Positions 14,548-23,551 are shown, counted from the stretch's first letter. The stretch is DNA of 33,953 nt from an uncultured Clostridia bacterium (GCA_934122385.1 CAKOWP010000008.1:1-33953), one strand, 5' to 3'. Translations and numbers: made by a program. Notes: generated by a model not told the origin, from the sequence alone.

Positions 14548-14557
14548 CAATTGCCTT

Positions 14558-15928
14558 TTAATAATAAATCTCTAATTGTTGTGAAAAATATTGTTTATCT
14601 TTTGTAGTATATAGATTAATATTATTATTTTTATTTATTATTTGTCTAATTTCCCATAAGCCAAGTCCTGTATGATTGACTTTACCAGTTACACCTTTTT
14701 TGAAAATATTATCTAAATTAACATTTTTATCATTGTAAGTATTTTCTATTAATATTATATTTCTGTTATTTCTTGAATCATTTCTAAAAGAAATGTTAAT
14801 TATTTTTTTATCACATTCAGATGCTGCATCTATCGCATTATCTAATAATATTCCCAAAATTCTTGCAAATTCATAAATTTTCATATTAAGATTATTTAAA
14901 TCTAACAAAAATGTTAAATTAACTTTTATTCCTTTTTCTTCTGCTTCATTATATTTAGTTGTAAGTAAATTATAAATTCCAGGATTATTTATAATATCAG
15001 GATTTAACACATATAAATTATTTACTTTAGAACAATCTTCTTGAAGCTGAGAATAATATTTTTCTAAAACTTCCATATCTTTGGTTTTAACATATCCACC
15101 AATTGTTGTAACTATATTATCAAAATCATGTTTAAATCCTCTAACACTATCATGTAAAATATGCAAAGTTTTATTATATTCTTCAGCACTTTCCAATTTT
15201 TGAGTTGTAGTAACCAGTTTTTGAGTAGTTGTAAATAATTTTATTATTCTATTTAATGTATAAAAACTTAAACCAAAATAAGTTAATAAACAAATAAAAT
15301 TAAAAAAAGTATATGCTAAAGGAAGTACATCAGCATAATTAAATGTTAAAAACATTTGAATTATAATATAAATAACTCCAAACAAGAAATTTGACATTAT
15401 AATATATTTATTCTTTTTATCCAAATTGTCTAAAATGTCTATCTTAAAATTCTTATGTTTCAAACAGTAAGCTATAATAAAAGCTATTAGATACATAAAA
15501 ATAACAGGTGGAAATCTATAGATAGGAATGCTAATTAATTCATCATTTGAAATATTTAATAATGACAAATAAGGATTAGTAATTAAAACACCTAATAAAC
15601 TAAAAATAATACTTGGAAATAGTGATGCAATCACAGTTTTAAGCAAATTTAGTTTAAATATAAAATAAAATATTAGAAATCCAGCCACATAATTTAAAAT
15701 AACATTAAAAGGTGATTCAATAATGAATTTTGATAATATAGATATTACAGAAAATACCGTAATATATAAAATAGATTGTTTCTTAGTAGCTTTAATGTCA
15801 AATAAATTTAGTATTAAATATAAAGACAACGGAGCCTCAACTAGAAAGATTAAGAAAGATGTACCAACATTAGTAAGTATTTCATTCGGCGTACTCAACG
15901 CCAACCATATATTATTTAGAACACTCAT
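14558..15928 (-). CDS. agrC: AgrC-type GHKL sensor histidine kinase
   Basis: This is a 456-residue receptor for the autoinducer. Six or seven membrane helices (residues about 20-225) form the peptide sensor, as in AgrC/ComD. The dimerisation and phosphoacceptor motif SVRGFKHDFDNI carries His267. The GHKL ATPase domain has the N box ILGILLDNAIDAASE and the G box TGLGLWEIRQI. A heptad is duplicated just after the last helix: TTTQKLV (233-239) then TTTQKLE (240-246). This lengthens the signalling linker by exactly seven residues. Its start overlaps the end of agrA by 17 bp, so the two are translationally coupled in the order agrA-agrC. The gene is convergent with agrBD. Confidence 0.93.
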   Translation of the reverse strand: MSVLNNIWLALSTPNEILTNVGTSFLIFLVEAPLSLYLILNLFDIKATKKQSILYITVFSVISILSKFIIESPFNVILNYVAGFLIFYFIFKLNLLKTVIASLFPSIIFSLLGVLITNPYLSLLNISNDELISIPIYRFPPVIFMYLIAFIIAYCLKHKNFKIDILDNLDKKNKYIIMSNFLFGVIYIIIQMFLTFNYADVLPLAYTFFNFICLLTYFGLSFYTLNRIIKLFTTTQKLVTTTQKLESAEEYNKTLHILHDSVRGFKHDFDNIVTTIGGYVKTKDMEVLEKYYSQLQEDCSKVNNLYVLNPDIINNPGIYNLLTTKYNEAEEKGIKVNLTFLLDLNNLNMKIYEFARILGILLDNAIDAASECDKKIINISFRNDSRNNRNIILIENTYNDKNVNLDNIFKKGVTGKVNHTGLGLWEIRQIINKNNNINLYTTKDKQYFSQQLEIYY

Positions 15929-16625
15929 TATCCTTAACCTCCTTTAACAAATCCTTTTTAAACTTAGGACCAATATCACAAGTAGAATTATCACTAAAAT
16001 AAATCAAATTAGAAACAGGATCTAAATTTGCAATATTATTTATATTAACAATATATGATTTATGAGCCCTAATGAAATTACTAGGAAGCAAATCTTGAAT
16101 TTTATTAAAAGAACTATAAGTTTCATAATCTCTATTCTTAGTATGGAAAACTAACTTCATACCATCACGTTTTATAAACAAAATTTCACTTTCATCAATA
16201 ATTGTTTTCTTATTATCAATTTTTATATATTTTTTTGGTAATCCATTTATATCGTCAAAAAGACGAACAACAGTCTCTTCAAGTCTTTCAGCAGTAACAG
16301 GCTTAGCCAAATAATCAAAAGTTTTAAATTTATACGCCATCATTGCATATTCCAAATGAGCAGTAGTAAAAACAAAATAAGTGTTTTTATTACGCTCTCT
16401 AACTTTAGAAGCAATTTCTAAACCAGAAGTATTTGCCTTTAAATTTATATCTAAAAACAATACATCAGTTCTGTTTTCATCAATATAATCTAATAATATG
16501 TCAGTATCTGTTGTTTTTAAACCAATTTGTGCATCATAATTATGCTTAATAAAAATGCCTTCAAGAATTTTAGAAAACTTATCTAAAATATTAGGGTTAT
16601 CATCACATATAACAAAATTTAACAT
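15912..16625 (-). CDS. agrA: AgrA-type LytTR response regulator
   Basis: This is a 237-residue response regulator. The receiver domain starts MLNFVICDDNPNILDK, with acidic Asp8/Asp9, the phosphoacceptor Asp59 in VLFLDINLK and the signalling Lys in LAKPVTAERL. The C-terminal LytTR DNA-binding domain contains RDGMKLVFHTKNRDYETYSS and FIRAHKSYIVNINNI. It should be phosphorylated by AgrC and activate agrBD and target promoters. The start at 16625 has AGGAGGGG upstream; a longer frame to 16676 has no ribosome-binding site. It is the first gene of the agrA-agrC operon, the reverse of the usual agrBDCA order. Confidence 0.93.
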   Translation of the reverse strand: MLNFVICDDNPNILDKFSKILEGIFIKHNYDAQIGLKTTDTDILLDYIDENRTDVLFLDINLKANTSGLEIASKVRERNKNTYFVFTTAHLEYAMMAYKFKTFDYLAKPVTAERLEETVVRLFDDINGLPKKYIKIDNKKTIIDESEILFIKRDGMKLVFHTKNRDYETYSSFNKIQDLLPSNFIRAHKSYIVNINNIANLDPVSNLIYFSDNSTCDIGPKFKKDLLKEVKDNECSK

Positions 16626-16714
16626 ATAATCCCCTCCTACAAATAAAAAATAATTTGGAAAAAAAGTAATCGACAAAAAACAAAAAATTTCCTTTATTTT
16701 CCAGAAACAATAAC

Positions 16715-16743
16715 AATATAATCTAAAATAATATCAATGTCAA
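16715..16743 (-). promoter_or_regulatory. Strong sigma-A promoter of agrA-agrC
   Basis: TTGACA (16743-16738, perfect), 17-bp spacer, TATATT (16720-16715) on the minus strand, 90 bases before the agrA start. The receptor pair would be expressed constitutively. The remainder of the 392-base gap, 16744-17017, holds no gene I can support. Confidence 0.8.
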
Positions 16744-17017
16744 TAGAAAATTTACAAAATTATCCAATTGGTAAAAAGATTAGTATCAATACTATTTAGA
16801 GGTGGAACTGATTATATTATCATATAAAAATAAATAGTAGAAAGATGTCAAAAAATAATACATACAAGACAAATGTTTTGAGTCTTAGGAAAAGAATAAG
16901 TAATAAAGAAAGAAGAAAACACATAATATTAAAAAAGAAAATAATGTTTAAAATAAAAGATTAAAAAGCTAAAATCTTAAAATTAGTTTTGAACATTGAA
17001 AGGGGAATCAAACTAAA

Positions 17018-17827
17018 ATGAATATAAAAAAGAAAACAACAAGCAAAATATTAATTATATTAGTAGCAATACTTACATTAACAATAATAAGCGCACATAA
17101 TAAAGGAGAGACAGTAGTTACAAATGCTCAGACATTAAGTACAAAAAAGATAGGATGGGGAATAAAAAGAAATGATAACCATCAACAACCAGACTTAGGG
17201 AAAACAAACAAAGAATTATTAGAAAAAAACAATGGAATAGCAATAGGCAATGATAAAGACAAAAATATATATTTAACATTTGACGAAGGGTATGAAGCAG
17301 GATATACGAAACAAATATTAGCAACATTAAAAGAAAATAATATTAAAGCAACATTCTTCATAACAGCTCATTACTTAAACACACAACCAGATTTAGTAAA
17401 ACAAATGATAGATGAGGGACATATTGTCGGAAACCATACAGTAAACCACAAAAGTATGCCAACACTATCAGACGAGCAAATCAATTCAGAGGTAATGGAA
17501 TTGCATAAATCAATTTATGAAAAGTTTGGATATGAAATGAAATATATAAGACCACCAATGGGAGAATTCAGTGAAAAAAGCATCAGTGTAACTAATTCTT
17601 TGGGATATAAAACAGTAATGTGGTCTTTCGCATATGAAGACTGGAATGAAAATAAACAACCAGAAGAACAAAATGCTAAAAAGAAAATAATAGATAATGT
17701 TCACAATGGAGAAATTATGCTTTTACATGGAAATTCAAAGACAAACACAAATATACTAGGAGACATTATAAAAGAAATAAAAAGCATGGGATATGAATTT
17801 AAATCATTAGATGAATTTAAGAAATAA
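17018..17827 (+). CDS. pdaA: Polysaccharide deacetylase, PdaA-type (muramic delta-lactam)
   Basis: This is a 269-residue extracytoplasmic enzyme. A signal anchor covers residues 9-27. The PdaA-specific WGIKRNDNHQQPDLGK (47-62) precedes the NodB-type catalytic domain: YLTFDEGYEAGYT with Asp89, the metal-binding His140 and His144 in GNHTVNHKSMP, then IRPPMGEFSEKS (177-188). In the spore cortex PdaA removes the N-acetyl group from muramic acid so the delta-lactam can form, which is needed for germination. The canonical TFD-D-GY is TFD-E-GY here; PdaA-type enzymes also vary at this site. AAAGGGG precedes the ATG. It lies ahead of the sporulation genes yqfC and yqfD. Confidence 0.9.
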   Translation: MNIKKKTTSKILIILVAILTLTIISAHNKGETVVTNAQTLSTKKIGWGIKRNDNHQQPDLGKTNKELLEKNNGIAIGNDKDKNIYLTFDEGYEAGYTKQILATLKENNIKATFFITAHYLNTQPDLVKQMIDEGHIVGNHTVNHKSMPTLSDEQINSEVMELHKSIYEKFGYEMKYIRPPMGEFSEKSISVTNSLGYKTVMWSFAYEDWNENKQPEEQNAKKKIIDNVHNGEIMLLHGNSKTNTNILGDIIKEIKSMGYEFKSLDEFKK

Positions 17828-17958
17828 ATATACGAGGAATCTGTGTAAAATTTTTTTTAGTACTTAATATGTATTAGAAGGAAAGTTTGAAAAATAATTG
17901 TAAAATACAGTATTTTTAATCAAATTTTGTGCCCTATAAGAAAGGAATGGTAGTAAAA

Positions 17959-18243
17959 ATGAAAAAAAGAAAAAGCAGTTTTTCAAAGATAGATAGATTA
18001 TTGGAAATGCCACAAGAAGTTTACACAGATACACCCAAAATAACAATAACAGGATTTAATGAAATGATAATAGAAAATTTTAAGGGAATTTTAGAATACG
18101 AAGATTATTATATAAGAATAAATACATCTTTGGGAATTATAAATATAAATGGATTTGAACTAAAATTAGAAAATATGACAAATGACGATATTAAGGTAAA
18201 AGGAAAAGTAGAGAGCATAGATATAGAAAGAAATTTTGATTAA
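17959..18243 (+). CDS. yqfC: YqfC family sporulation protein
   Basis: This is a 94-residue protein, the same length as YqfC of Bacillus. The core LEMPQEVYTDTPKITITGFN, then ENFKGILEYEDYYIRINTSL and a final short beta-rich part match the YqfC pattern (P-x-D-V, D-x-P-R/K-I-T-x-x-G, I-E-N-x-x-G-I). The family belongs to the mother-cell sigma-E regulon and accompanies yqfD; its biochemical role is unknown. ATG 17959 is chosen; AAAGGA lies 13 bases upstream. In-frame GTG 17929 and ATG 17947 are poorer. yqfD follows after 69 bp. Confidence 0.88.
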   Translation: MKKRKSSFSKIDRLLEMPQEVYTDTPKITITGFNEMIIENFKGILEYEDYYIRINTSLGIININGFELKLENMTNDDIKVKGKVESIDIERNFD

Positions 18244-18312
18244 GTACTTATACATTAAAAAATAATATTTCTAAAGAACTACAATTTTACAATAAAAAAT
18301 GAGAGGGAAAAT

Positions 18313-19494
18313 ATGTTAATTAAAATAATATTTAATTATATAATTGGATACATAAGAATATCAATAGAAGGATATTATATAGAACGTTTTATAAATATAT
18401 GTAGAAACAATAAAATAACTATATGGAACTTGAAAAGAGACAAAAACGTAAAATTAGAATTAAATATGGGAATAAAAGATCTAAAAAAAGTTGCAAAAAT
18501 AGCAAGACAAACTAAATGCAAAATTAAAATAACAAGAAAAAGAGGACTACCATTCATATTTAATAAATATAAGAAGAGAAAATTATTCTTTGCATTTTTA
18601 ATAGTAATGATTATAGCATTAGCAATATCTTCTAATTTTATATGGAATATTGAAGTAGTAGAAGAAAATGAAAAAATGGAAAATATATATCAAGATGTTG
18701 TTGAATGTGGTCTTTCAATAGGAACATTAAAATCAAAAATAAATACTAAAGATATAATAAACAAAACAAGATTAAAACGAGATGATATTGCATGGATGGG
18801 AATAGAATTAAAAGGAACAAATGCAATTGTAAAAGTTGTAAAAGCAACATCAAAACCAGATATAGTAAATGAAGAAGAATATTGCAATATAGTATCAGAC
18901 AAAAATGGAATTATAACAAAAATAAATGCACAAAATGGAACAATTGCAGTTAAGGTAGGAGATACAGTAAATGTTGGAACAACACTTATAAATGGATGGA
19001 TGGAAGGAAAATATACTGGAATAAGATATGTACATGCAAAAGGAGAAATTCAAGCAAAAGTATGGCATACAAAAAGTAAAAAAATTCCATATAATGCTAC
19101 GGAAAGAATAGAAACAGGCAATATTGAAAACAAATATAAAATAAAAATAAATAATTTTGAAATAAATTTATCAAAAGGGGTTTCAAAATTTGAAATTTAT
19201 GATACAATAGTGATGGAGAATAAATTCAAGATATTTTCAGATTTTTATTTACCAATTTCTTTAATAAAAATAACAAATAAAGAAATAAAAGAAGAACAAA
19301 AAAATCATACAATAGACGAAGCAAAAAACTTAGGGATAGAAGAGTTACAAGAAGAATTGGACAATGAAATTCAAGACAAAGAGAAAATAGTAAATAAAAT
19401 CATCAACACATATGAAAAAGAAGACGGAATTGAAATATATGTGACATATGAGGTACTAGAGAATATAGGGACAAATGAAAAGATTGTCTTTTAA
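18313..19494 (+). CDS. yqfD: YqfD family sporulation protein
   Basis: This is a 393-residue membrane-anchored sporulation protein needed for normal forespore development in Bacillus (stage IV). The N-terminal cytoplasmic part includes GYYIERFINICRNNKITIWN and KCKIKITRKRGLPFIFNKYK. One membrane helix lies at about 91-112. The outer domain has GIELKGTNAIVKVVKAT, NIVSDKNGIITKINAQNGTI and VKVGDTVNVGTTLINGWM, the most conserved stretch of the family and similar to a barrel-sandwich lipoyl-like fold. GAGAGGGAAA precedes the ATG. The gene follows yqfC in the standard order. phoH, which normally follows, is replaced by an unknown gene. Confidence 0.95.
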   Translation: MLIKIIFNYIIGYIRISIEGYYIERFINICRNNKITIWNLKRDKNVKLELNMGIKDLKKVAKIARQTKCKIKITRKRGLPFIFNKYKKRKLFFAFLIVMIIALAISSNFIWNIEVVEENEKMENIYQDVVECGLSIGTLKSKINTKDIINKTRLKRDDIAWMGIELKGTNAIVKVVKATSKPDIVNEEEYCNIVSDKNGIITKINAQNGTIAVKVGDTVNVGTTLINGWMEGKYTGIRYVHAKGEIQAKVWHTKSKKIPYNATERIETGNIENKYKIKINNFEINLSKGVSKFEIYDTIVMENKFKIFSDFYLPISLIKITNKEIKEEQKNHTIDEAKNLGIEELQEELDNEIQDKEKIVNKIINTYEKEDGIEIYVTYEVLENIGTNEKIVF

Positions 19495-19514
19495 AAAACG
19501 AAAGGATGATTGAA

Positions 19515-20735
19515 ATGGAAGAAAGAAGCCTAAGAATAACAGGAACAAACACAACATTTTTTAACAAAATTACAAAAACATTAACAAAAATTTTAATACC
19601 AACAAAAATAGGTATTAATGGAATGTTAATATCAATTAAAAGAAATAGCTTAATAAAAGCATATGAAAACTTCAAAAAAGACACAGAAAATTATGACAAG
19701 GAAGAATTAGAAAAAAAATATGATGAAGCATACACTGTGTACTTAGAAGCATTAGATAAATATGTAATGGATTCTATTTATAAAAAAGTGAAAAACAATA
19801 CAGCATCAGAATTTGAAAAAAATGCTTTGGCAAAATATTACGAAGTTACAAGCTTAAAAGAAAAAGAATATATGGACTATAAATATAGAAAACAAAAATA
19901 TTTATTAGAACTAGATAAAGAAAGTGTTGATGTATCTGCAAAAGAAAAAGTTCAAGAAAAATATAACAAATTCTATGTAGACAAAATGGATGCTTTATAT
20001 AAAGCAATACTTAAAAATTATTCAATAAAACTTGCAGACACAACAAACATATATGATTCTTCAAAAGAATGGATATATGTAAAAATATTCTATACATTAG
20101 AAGAATATATAAAAAATATATTACCATTAAAAATGGAAATTAATCCAAAAGATGAATTTAAAGACATAATATATGATTATGAAAGATTTGAAAGCTACAC
20201 AGTAGGAAAATTAGATACAAAAGATAACATCGAAAAAAATATGATATTATTAGGAATAAGTAGAAAATTATTTACACATAGTATTCCACTAATAGTTGCA
20301 GAACAATGCTATGAAAAACTACTTAAAGATGCAAGAGTATTGGTACAAGACACAAAAATGGCAGCAAAAAGAGAAAAAGCATATGCAATGTTAATAAATT
20401 TAATAGAAGACTACAATATACGTTTATTATCAACAAAAGTATACTGGAACGATATGAAAGAAAGAGATAACTATAGAAAATATTGGGACAAGTATAAAGA
20501 AATATCAAAATTAAAAGATGTTGATTTTGTAGAGTATATGAGACAAAAAGAAATTTTATTTATAAAAAATGACATGAAAAAATTAAAAAATTCAAAAGTA
20601 GATTACTCAAAAATAATAACATATTATAGAAGAAAATTAATAGACTACGGAGCAATTAGAGAATTGAAAAATGACTATAAATCAATAGGAAAATATACTG
20701 GAACAATAAATAAGGAAGACAGGGTGGTAGCATAA
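19515..20735 (+). CDS. Unknown helical protein between yqfD and ybeY
   Basis: This is a 406-residue protein with no membrane helix or signal and no motif I recognise. It is very rich in Lys, Glu, Tyr and Asn and looks all-helical, with coiled-coil-like stretches at about 45-150 (for example ELEKKYDEAYTVYLEALDKY) and 290-390. ATG 19515 is preferred over ATG 19506 because AAAGG abuts the latter. It begins 20 bp after yqfD, and its stop codon shares one base with the ybeY start (TAATG), so it is translated in this operon. In most Firmicutes phoH (a P-loop ATPase) and often yqfF stand here. It has no Walker motif, so it is not a diverged PhoH. Function is unknown. Confidence 0.8.
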   Translation: MEERSLRITGTNTTFFNKITKTLTKILIPTKIGINGMLISIKRNSLIKAYENFKKDTENYDKEELEKKYDEAYTVYLEALDKYVMDSIYKKVKNNTASEFEKNALAKYYEVTSLKEKEYMDYKYRKQKYLLELDKESVDVSAKEKVQEKYNKFYVDKMDALYKAILKNYSIKLADTTNIYDSSKEWIYVKIFYTLEEYIKNILPLKMEINPKDEFKDIIYDYERFESYTVGKLDTKDNIEKNMILLGISRKLFTHSIPLIVAEQCYEKLLKDARVLVQDTKMAAKREKAYAMLINLIEDYNIRLLSTKVYWNDMKERDNYRKYWDKYKEISKLKDVDFVEYMRQKEILFIKNDMKKLKNSKVDYSKIITYYRRKLIDYGAIRELKNDYKSIGKYTGTINKEDRVVA

Positions 20736-21208
20736 TGTATGAAATTACATATTTAGATATTCAAGAAAACAAAGGATATGAAGAAACTATAAAAAGAGTC
20801 GTTGAAAAATGCTTTGAAGTAGAAGGACTTCTAGATTCAAAACTAATTATGACAATAACATTAACAACACCAGAAAATATAAGAAAAATAAATAAAAAAT
20901 ATAGAAAAATAGATAAGGCAACAGATGTATTGTCATTTCCAATGTTTGAAAAAGCAGAGTTAGACGAAAAAATAAAAAATAAAGACTTTTTATATGAAGA
21001 TGTTTTAGGAGACATCATAATTTCAATAGAAAAAGTAAAAGAACAAGCAGAAGAATATGGACATAGTTTTGAAAGAGAACTAAGTTATATGGTAGTACAT
21101 GGATTTTATCATCTAATGGGATATGACCATATAGAAGAAGAAGACAAAAAAATAATGAGACCTAAAGAAGAAAAAGTACTAGAACAATTAAACATTACTA
21201 GAGACTAA
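20735..21208 (+). CDS. ybeY: Endoribonuclease YbeY
   Basis: This is a 157-residue zinc-dependent endoribonuclease for 16S rRNA 3' maturation and ribosome quality control. The metal site HGFYHLMGYDH (His122, His126, His132) matches H-G-x-x-H-L-x-G-Y-D-H; the usual Leu before the second His is Tyr here. The N-terminal part has the conserved NKKYRKIDKATDVLSFPM, and LGDIIISIEK precedes the metal site. It starts on the last base of the upstream stop codon, so it is translationally coupled to the unknown gene at 19515. It is a normal length for the family. Confidence 0.96.
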   Translation: MYEITYLDIQENKGYEETIKRVVEKCFEVEGLLDSKLIMTITLTTPENIRKINKKYRKIDKATDVLSFPMFEKAELDEKIKNKDFLYEDVLGDIIISIEKVKEQAEEYGHSFERELSYMVVHGFYHLMGYDHIEEEDKKIMRPKEEKVLEQLNITRD

Positions 21209-21240
21209 CTATACCAAAATTAAAAAGGGGGAAACCATTA

Positions 21241-22326
21241 ATGAGTAGTAAAACTACAAAAATTTTAATAACAGTATTAGTTATATTAATAATAGCCTTT
21301 GGAGGAATAATGGCATATAAAATAACTAAAGATAAGAAAAATAATCAAACAGAAGAAACATCAGCAAATAAAGAAGACAGTGTATTAACAGCAGGAGTTG
21401 AAGAAAAAAAAGTAAAAATTTTTAACGGCAATGATAGACCAATTGCAGTAATGATAGACAACCATAACCAAGCATGGCCACAAGCCGGATTAAATAAAGC
21501 ATATTTAGTTTATGAAGCGATTGTCGAAGGCGGAGAAACTAGATTAATGGCATTATTTAAAGGTGTAACAGTTGATAAAATAGGACCAGTAAGAAGCTCA
21601 AGACATTATTTCTTAGATTATGCTATGGAAAATGATGCAATATATGCACATTTTGGATGGAGTCCACAAGCACAAAGTGATATAACAAAATATAGCATAG
21701 ACAATATAAATGGAATTACAGAAAGTGAATCAACATTCTGGAGAGTAAAAGATAAATCAGCACCACATAATGCAGTTACAAGCACAGAAGCATTATTAAA
21801 AGTAGCAAAATCAAAAGGATATAAAACAACATCTGATAAAAAAAGTGTCTTAAATTACACTACAGACGATGTTAATTTAGAAGATGGACAAGGAGCAACA
21901 AGTGTAACAATACCACATTCAACACTTCAAACTGTTAAATACGAATATGACGAACAAAATCAAGTATATAAAAGATATGCTAGAAAAAAAGCACAAACAG
22001 ACTGGGATACAGGAAATAGCATAACAACAAAAAACATTATAATAACATTCTGTGATAATTATACATTACCAGATAGTGAAGACAAAGGTAGACAAGGACT
22101 AAAAAATACAGGAACATTTGATGGATATTATATAACAAATGGAAAAGCAATAAAAATTAAATGTATAAAAGAAGCAAGAAACACACAAACAAAATATCAA
22201 GATTTACAGGGAAATGAAATAAAAGTAAATGATGGAAACACTTGGATAAATATATGTCCAAAAGATGCTAAAGTTGTAATAGATGGACCATCAACAACAG
22301 AAAGTACAACAAATAACAATATGTAA
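21241..22326 (+). CDS. DUF3048 domain protein (YerB-like), membrane-anchored
   Basis: This is a 361-residue protein with one N-terminal helix (residues 7-27) and a polar linker, then the extracytoplasmic DUF3048 domain. The family motifs are RPIAVMIDNHNQAWPQAGLN, then VYEAIVEGGETRLMALF, and GPVRSSRHYFLDYA, followed by the C-terminal half with GYYITNGKAIKIKC. Bacillus YerB is a lipoprotein, but no lipobox cysteine is present here, so it is anchored by the helix. Function of the family is unknown. The last 15 residues are low-complexity (Ser/Thr/Asn). GGGGGAAA precedes the ATG. A strong terminator follows. Confidence 0.9.
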   Translation: MSSKTTKILITVLVILIIAFGGIMAYKITKDKKNNQTEETSANKEDSVLTAGVEEKKVKIFNGNDRPIAVMIDNHNQAWPQAGLNKAYLVYEAIVEGGETRLMALFKGVTVDKIGPVRSSRHYFLDYAMENDAIYAHFGWSPQAQSDITKYSIDNINGITESESTFWRVKDKSAPHNAVTSTEALLKVAKSKGYKTTSDKKSVLNYTTDDVNLEDGQGATSVTIPHSTLQTVKYEYDEQNQVYKRYARKKAQTDWDTGNSITTKNIIITFCDNYTLPDSEDKGRQGLKNTGTFDGYYITNGKAIKIKCIKEARNTQTKYQDLQGNEIKVNDGNTWINICPKDAKVVIDGPSTTESTTNNNM

Positions 22327-22346
22327 ATAATTTAAAGGTTATATTT

Positions 22347-22378
22347 AAAAGGAAAGTTGTAAAACTTTCCTTTTATAC
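22347..22378 (+). terminator. Terminator after the DUF3048 gene
   Basis: AAAAGGAAAGTT, loop GTAA, AACTTTCCTTTT: a 12-bp perfect stem ending in T-rich DNA. Confidence 0.85.
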
Positions 22379-22443
22379 AAAATACATGGTACACAAATCA
22401 TGATATAAAACATAAAAAATGCATAAAGGAAGGATGTGAAAAA

Positions 22444-22779
22444 ATGAATATATATGATACAGCAAATAAATTAGCACAAGAACTAAAACAATCAGAAGAA
22501 TATGTTAATTACAAAATGGCAAAAGAAGCATTAAGTTTAAATCCAGAATTAAAAAAGAAAATAGAAGAATTTGAAACAGCAAGATATGAAGCTCAAATAG
22601 TTGCAATGCAAACAGGAAAAAATGACGAAGAAAAAACTAAAAAAGTTCAGCAATTATATATTGAACTTTTTGAAAATCAAGATGCAGCAAGATTTTTTGA
22701 AGCAGAAACAAAATTTAATATCATTTTAGCGGATGTCAATAAAATAATTGGTGATGCAGTAATAGATGTTATAAAATAA
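22444..22779 (+). CDS. YlbF/YmcA family regulator protein
   Basis: This is a 111-residue, all-helical soluble protein of the YlbF/YmcA (Com_YlbF) family. The pattern is an N-terminal IYDTANKLAQELKQSEEYVN, then AKEALSLNPELKKKIEEFE and a C-terminal QDAARFFEAETKFNIILADV, matching the family's helix-turn-helix bundle. In Bacillus, YlbF, YmcA and YaaT form the Y-complex, which assists RNase Y in mRNA processing and affects sporulation and competence. Which paralogue this is cannot be told. AAGGAAGG precedes the ATG. No other Y-complex gene is in the window. Confidence 0.88.
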   Translation: MNIYDTANKLAQELKQSEEYVNYKMAKEALSLNPELKKKIEEFETARYEAQIVAMQTGKNDEEKTKKVQQLYIELFENQDAARFFEAETKFNIILADVNKIIGDAVIDVIK

Positions 22780-22861
22780 ATATGGAATTGTGTAAGATAA
22801 CATTATTAGTAAAGTAAGAAGTTACAAAATAATTATATTTTCAAGAAGGGAATAAATAAAA

Positions 22862-23551
22862 ATGGAATTAATAATTTTACTAATAATTATGATAATAATA
22901 TATCTGATATCAAGATATATATTCGATGTAAACATTAAAAAAATAAAACAAATAGGTGAAGACAAAGAATTAGATAAGCTAACACAAAAATATCCGGAAA
23001 ACATAGAAATATGCAAGTGGTATTTGAAAAAATTAAAAAATGAAAATGTAAAAATTGAAGAAGATAAAAATTCAAACACAACATTATACTTAGTAACAAG
23101 TAATAAAATATTTATTGCAGATTTAAAAGAAAGTTATACAAGAATTCAAACAATTGCACATGAATGTTTACACTCAATACAAAGTAAAAAATTACTATGG
23201 TTCAATTTTATATTTTCAAATATTTATCTAATTTACTTTTATATAATATGTATTTTAGCAATTTTAAAAATATTGCCTATTGGTACAACCTTTTTATCAA
23301 TACTAATTATATTTGGACTAACATATTATGCAATAAGAACATATCTTGAAAATGACGCAATGATTAAAGCAAGATTTTTAGCCAAAGAATATATGCAAGA
23401 ATTAAAGATTTCAAGCAATGAAGAAATTGATAAAATTGTAAATAAATATGATGAATTAAATGATGTAGGAATCAAGTTTACAAATTTTCAATTTTTAAGT
23501 AAAGTATTAATAAAAACAATTGTGTTTACTATTATTTTAATGATTTTTTAA
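22862..23551 (+). CDS. Membrane zinc peptidase, YugP-like
   Basis: This is a 229-residue protein. One N-terminal helix (1-20) precedes a soluble part with the zinc site IQTIAHECLHSIQS (His100, Glu101, His104), then two membrane helices (about 113-135 and 140-160). An acidic LENDAMIKAR segment (162-171) could give the third ligand, and a final helix lies at 213-229. The topology of helix, HExxH, helices, acidic ligand resembles DUF2268/YugP-type neutral zinc metallopeptidases, though the protein is distant from Bacillus YugP. The substrate is unknown. GAAGGGA stands before the ATG. It is 83 bp behind the YlbF-family gene and could share its transcript. Confidence 0.7.
   Translation: MELIILLIIMIIIYLISRYIFDVNIKKIKQIGEDKELDKLTQKYPENIEICKWYLKKLKNENVKIEEDKNSNTTLYLVTSNKIFIADLKESYTRIQTIAHECLHSIQSKKLLWFNFIFSNIYLIYFYIICILAILKILPIGTTFLSILIIFGLTYYAIRTYLENDAMIKARFLAKEYMQELKISSNEEIDKIVNKYDELNDVGIKFTNFQFLSKVLIKTIVFTIILMIF

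Noticed and set aside
16845..16964. A 39-codon basic ORF (begins MSKNNTYKTN) between agrA and pdaA
   Set aside because: Only a weak AGAAAG precedes its ATG, and Lys/Asn-rich open frames of this length are expected by chance in such AT-rich DNA. I did not list it as a gene.
19515..20735. Diverged PhoH ATPase
   Set aside because: No Walker A or B motif, and the sequence is all-helical and Lys/Glu/Tyr-rich.
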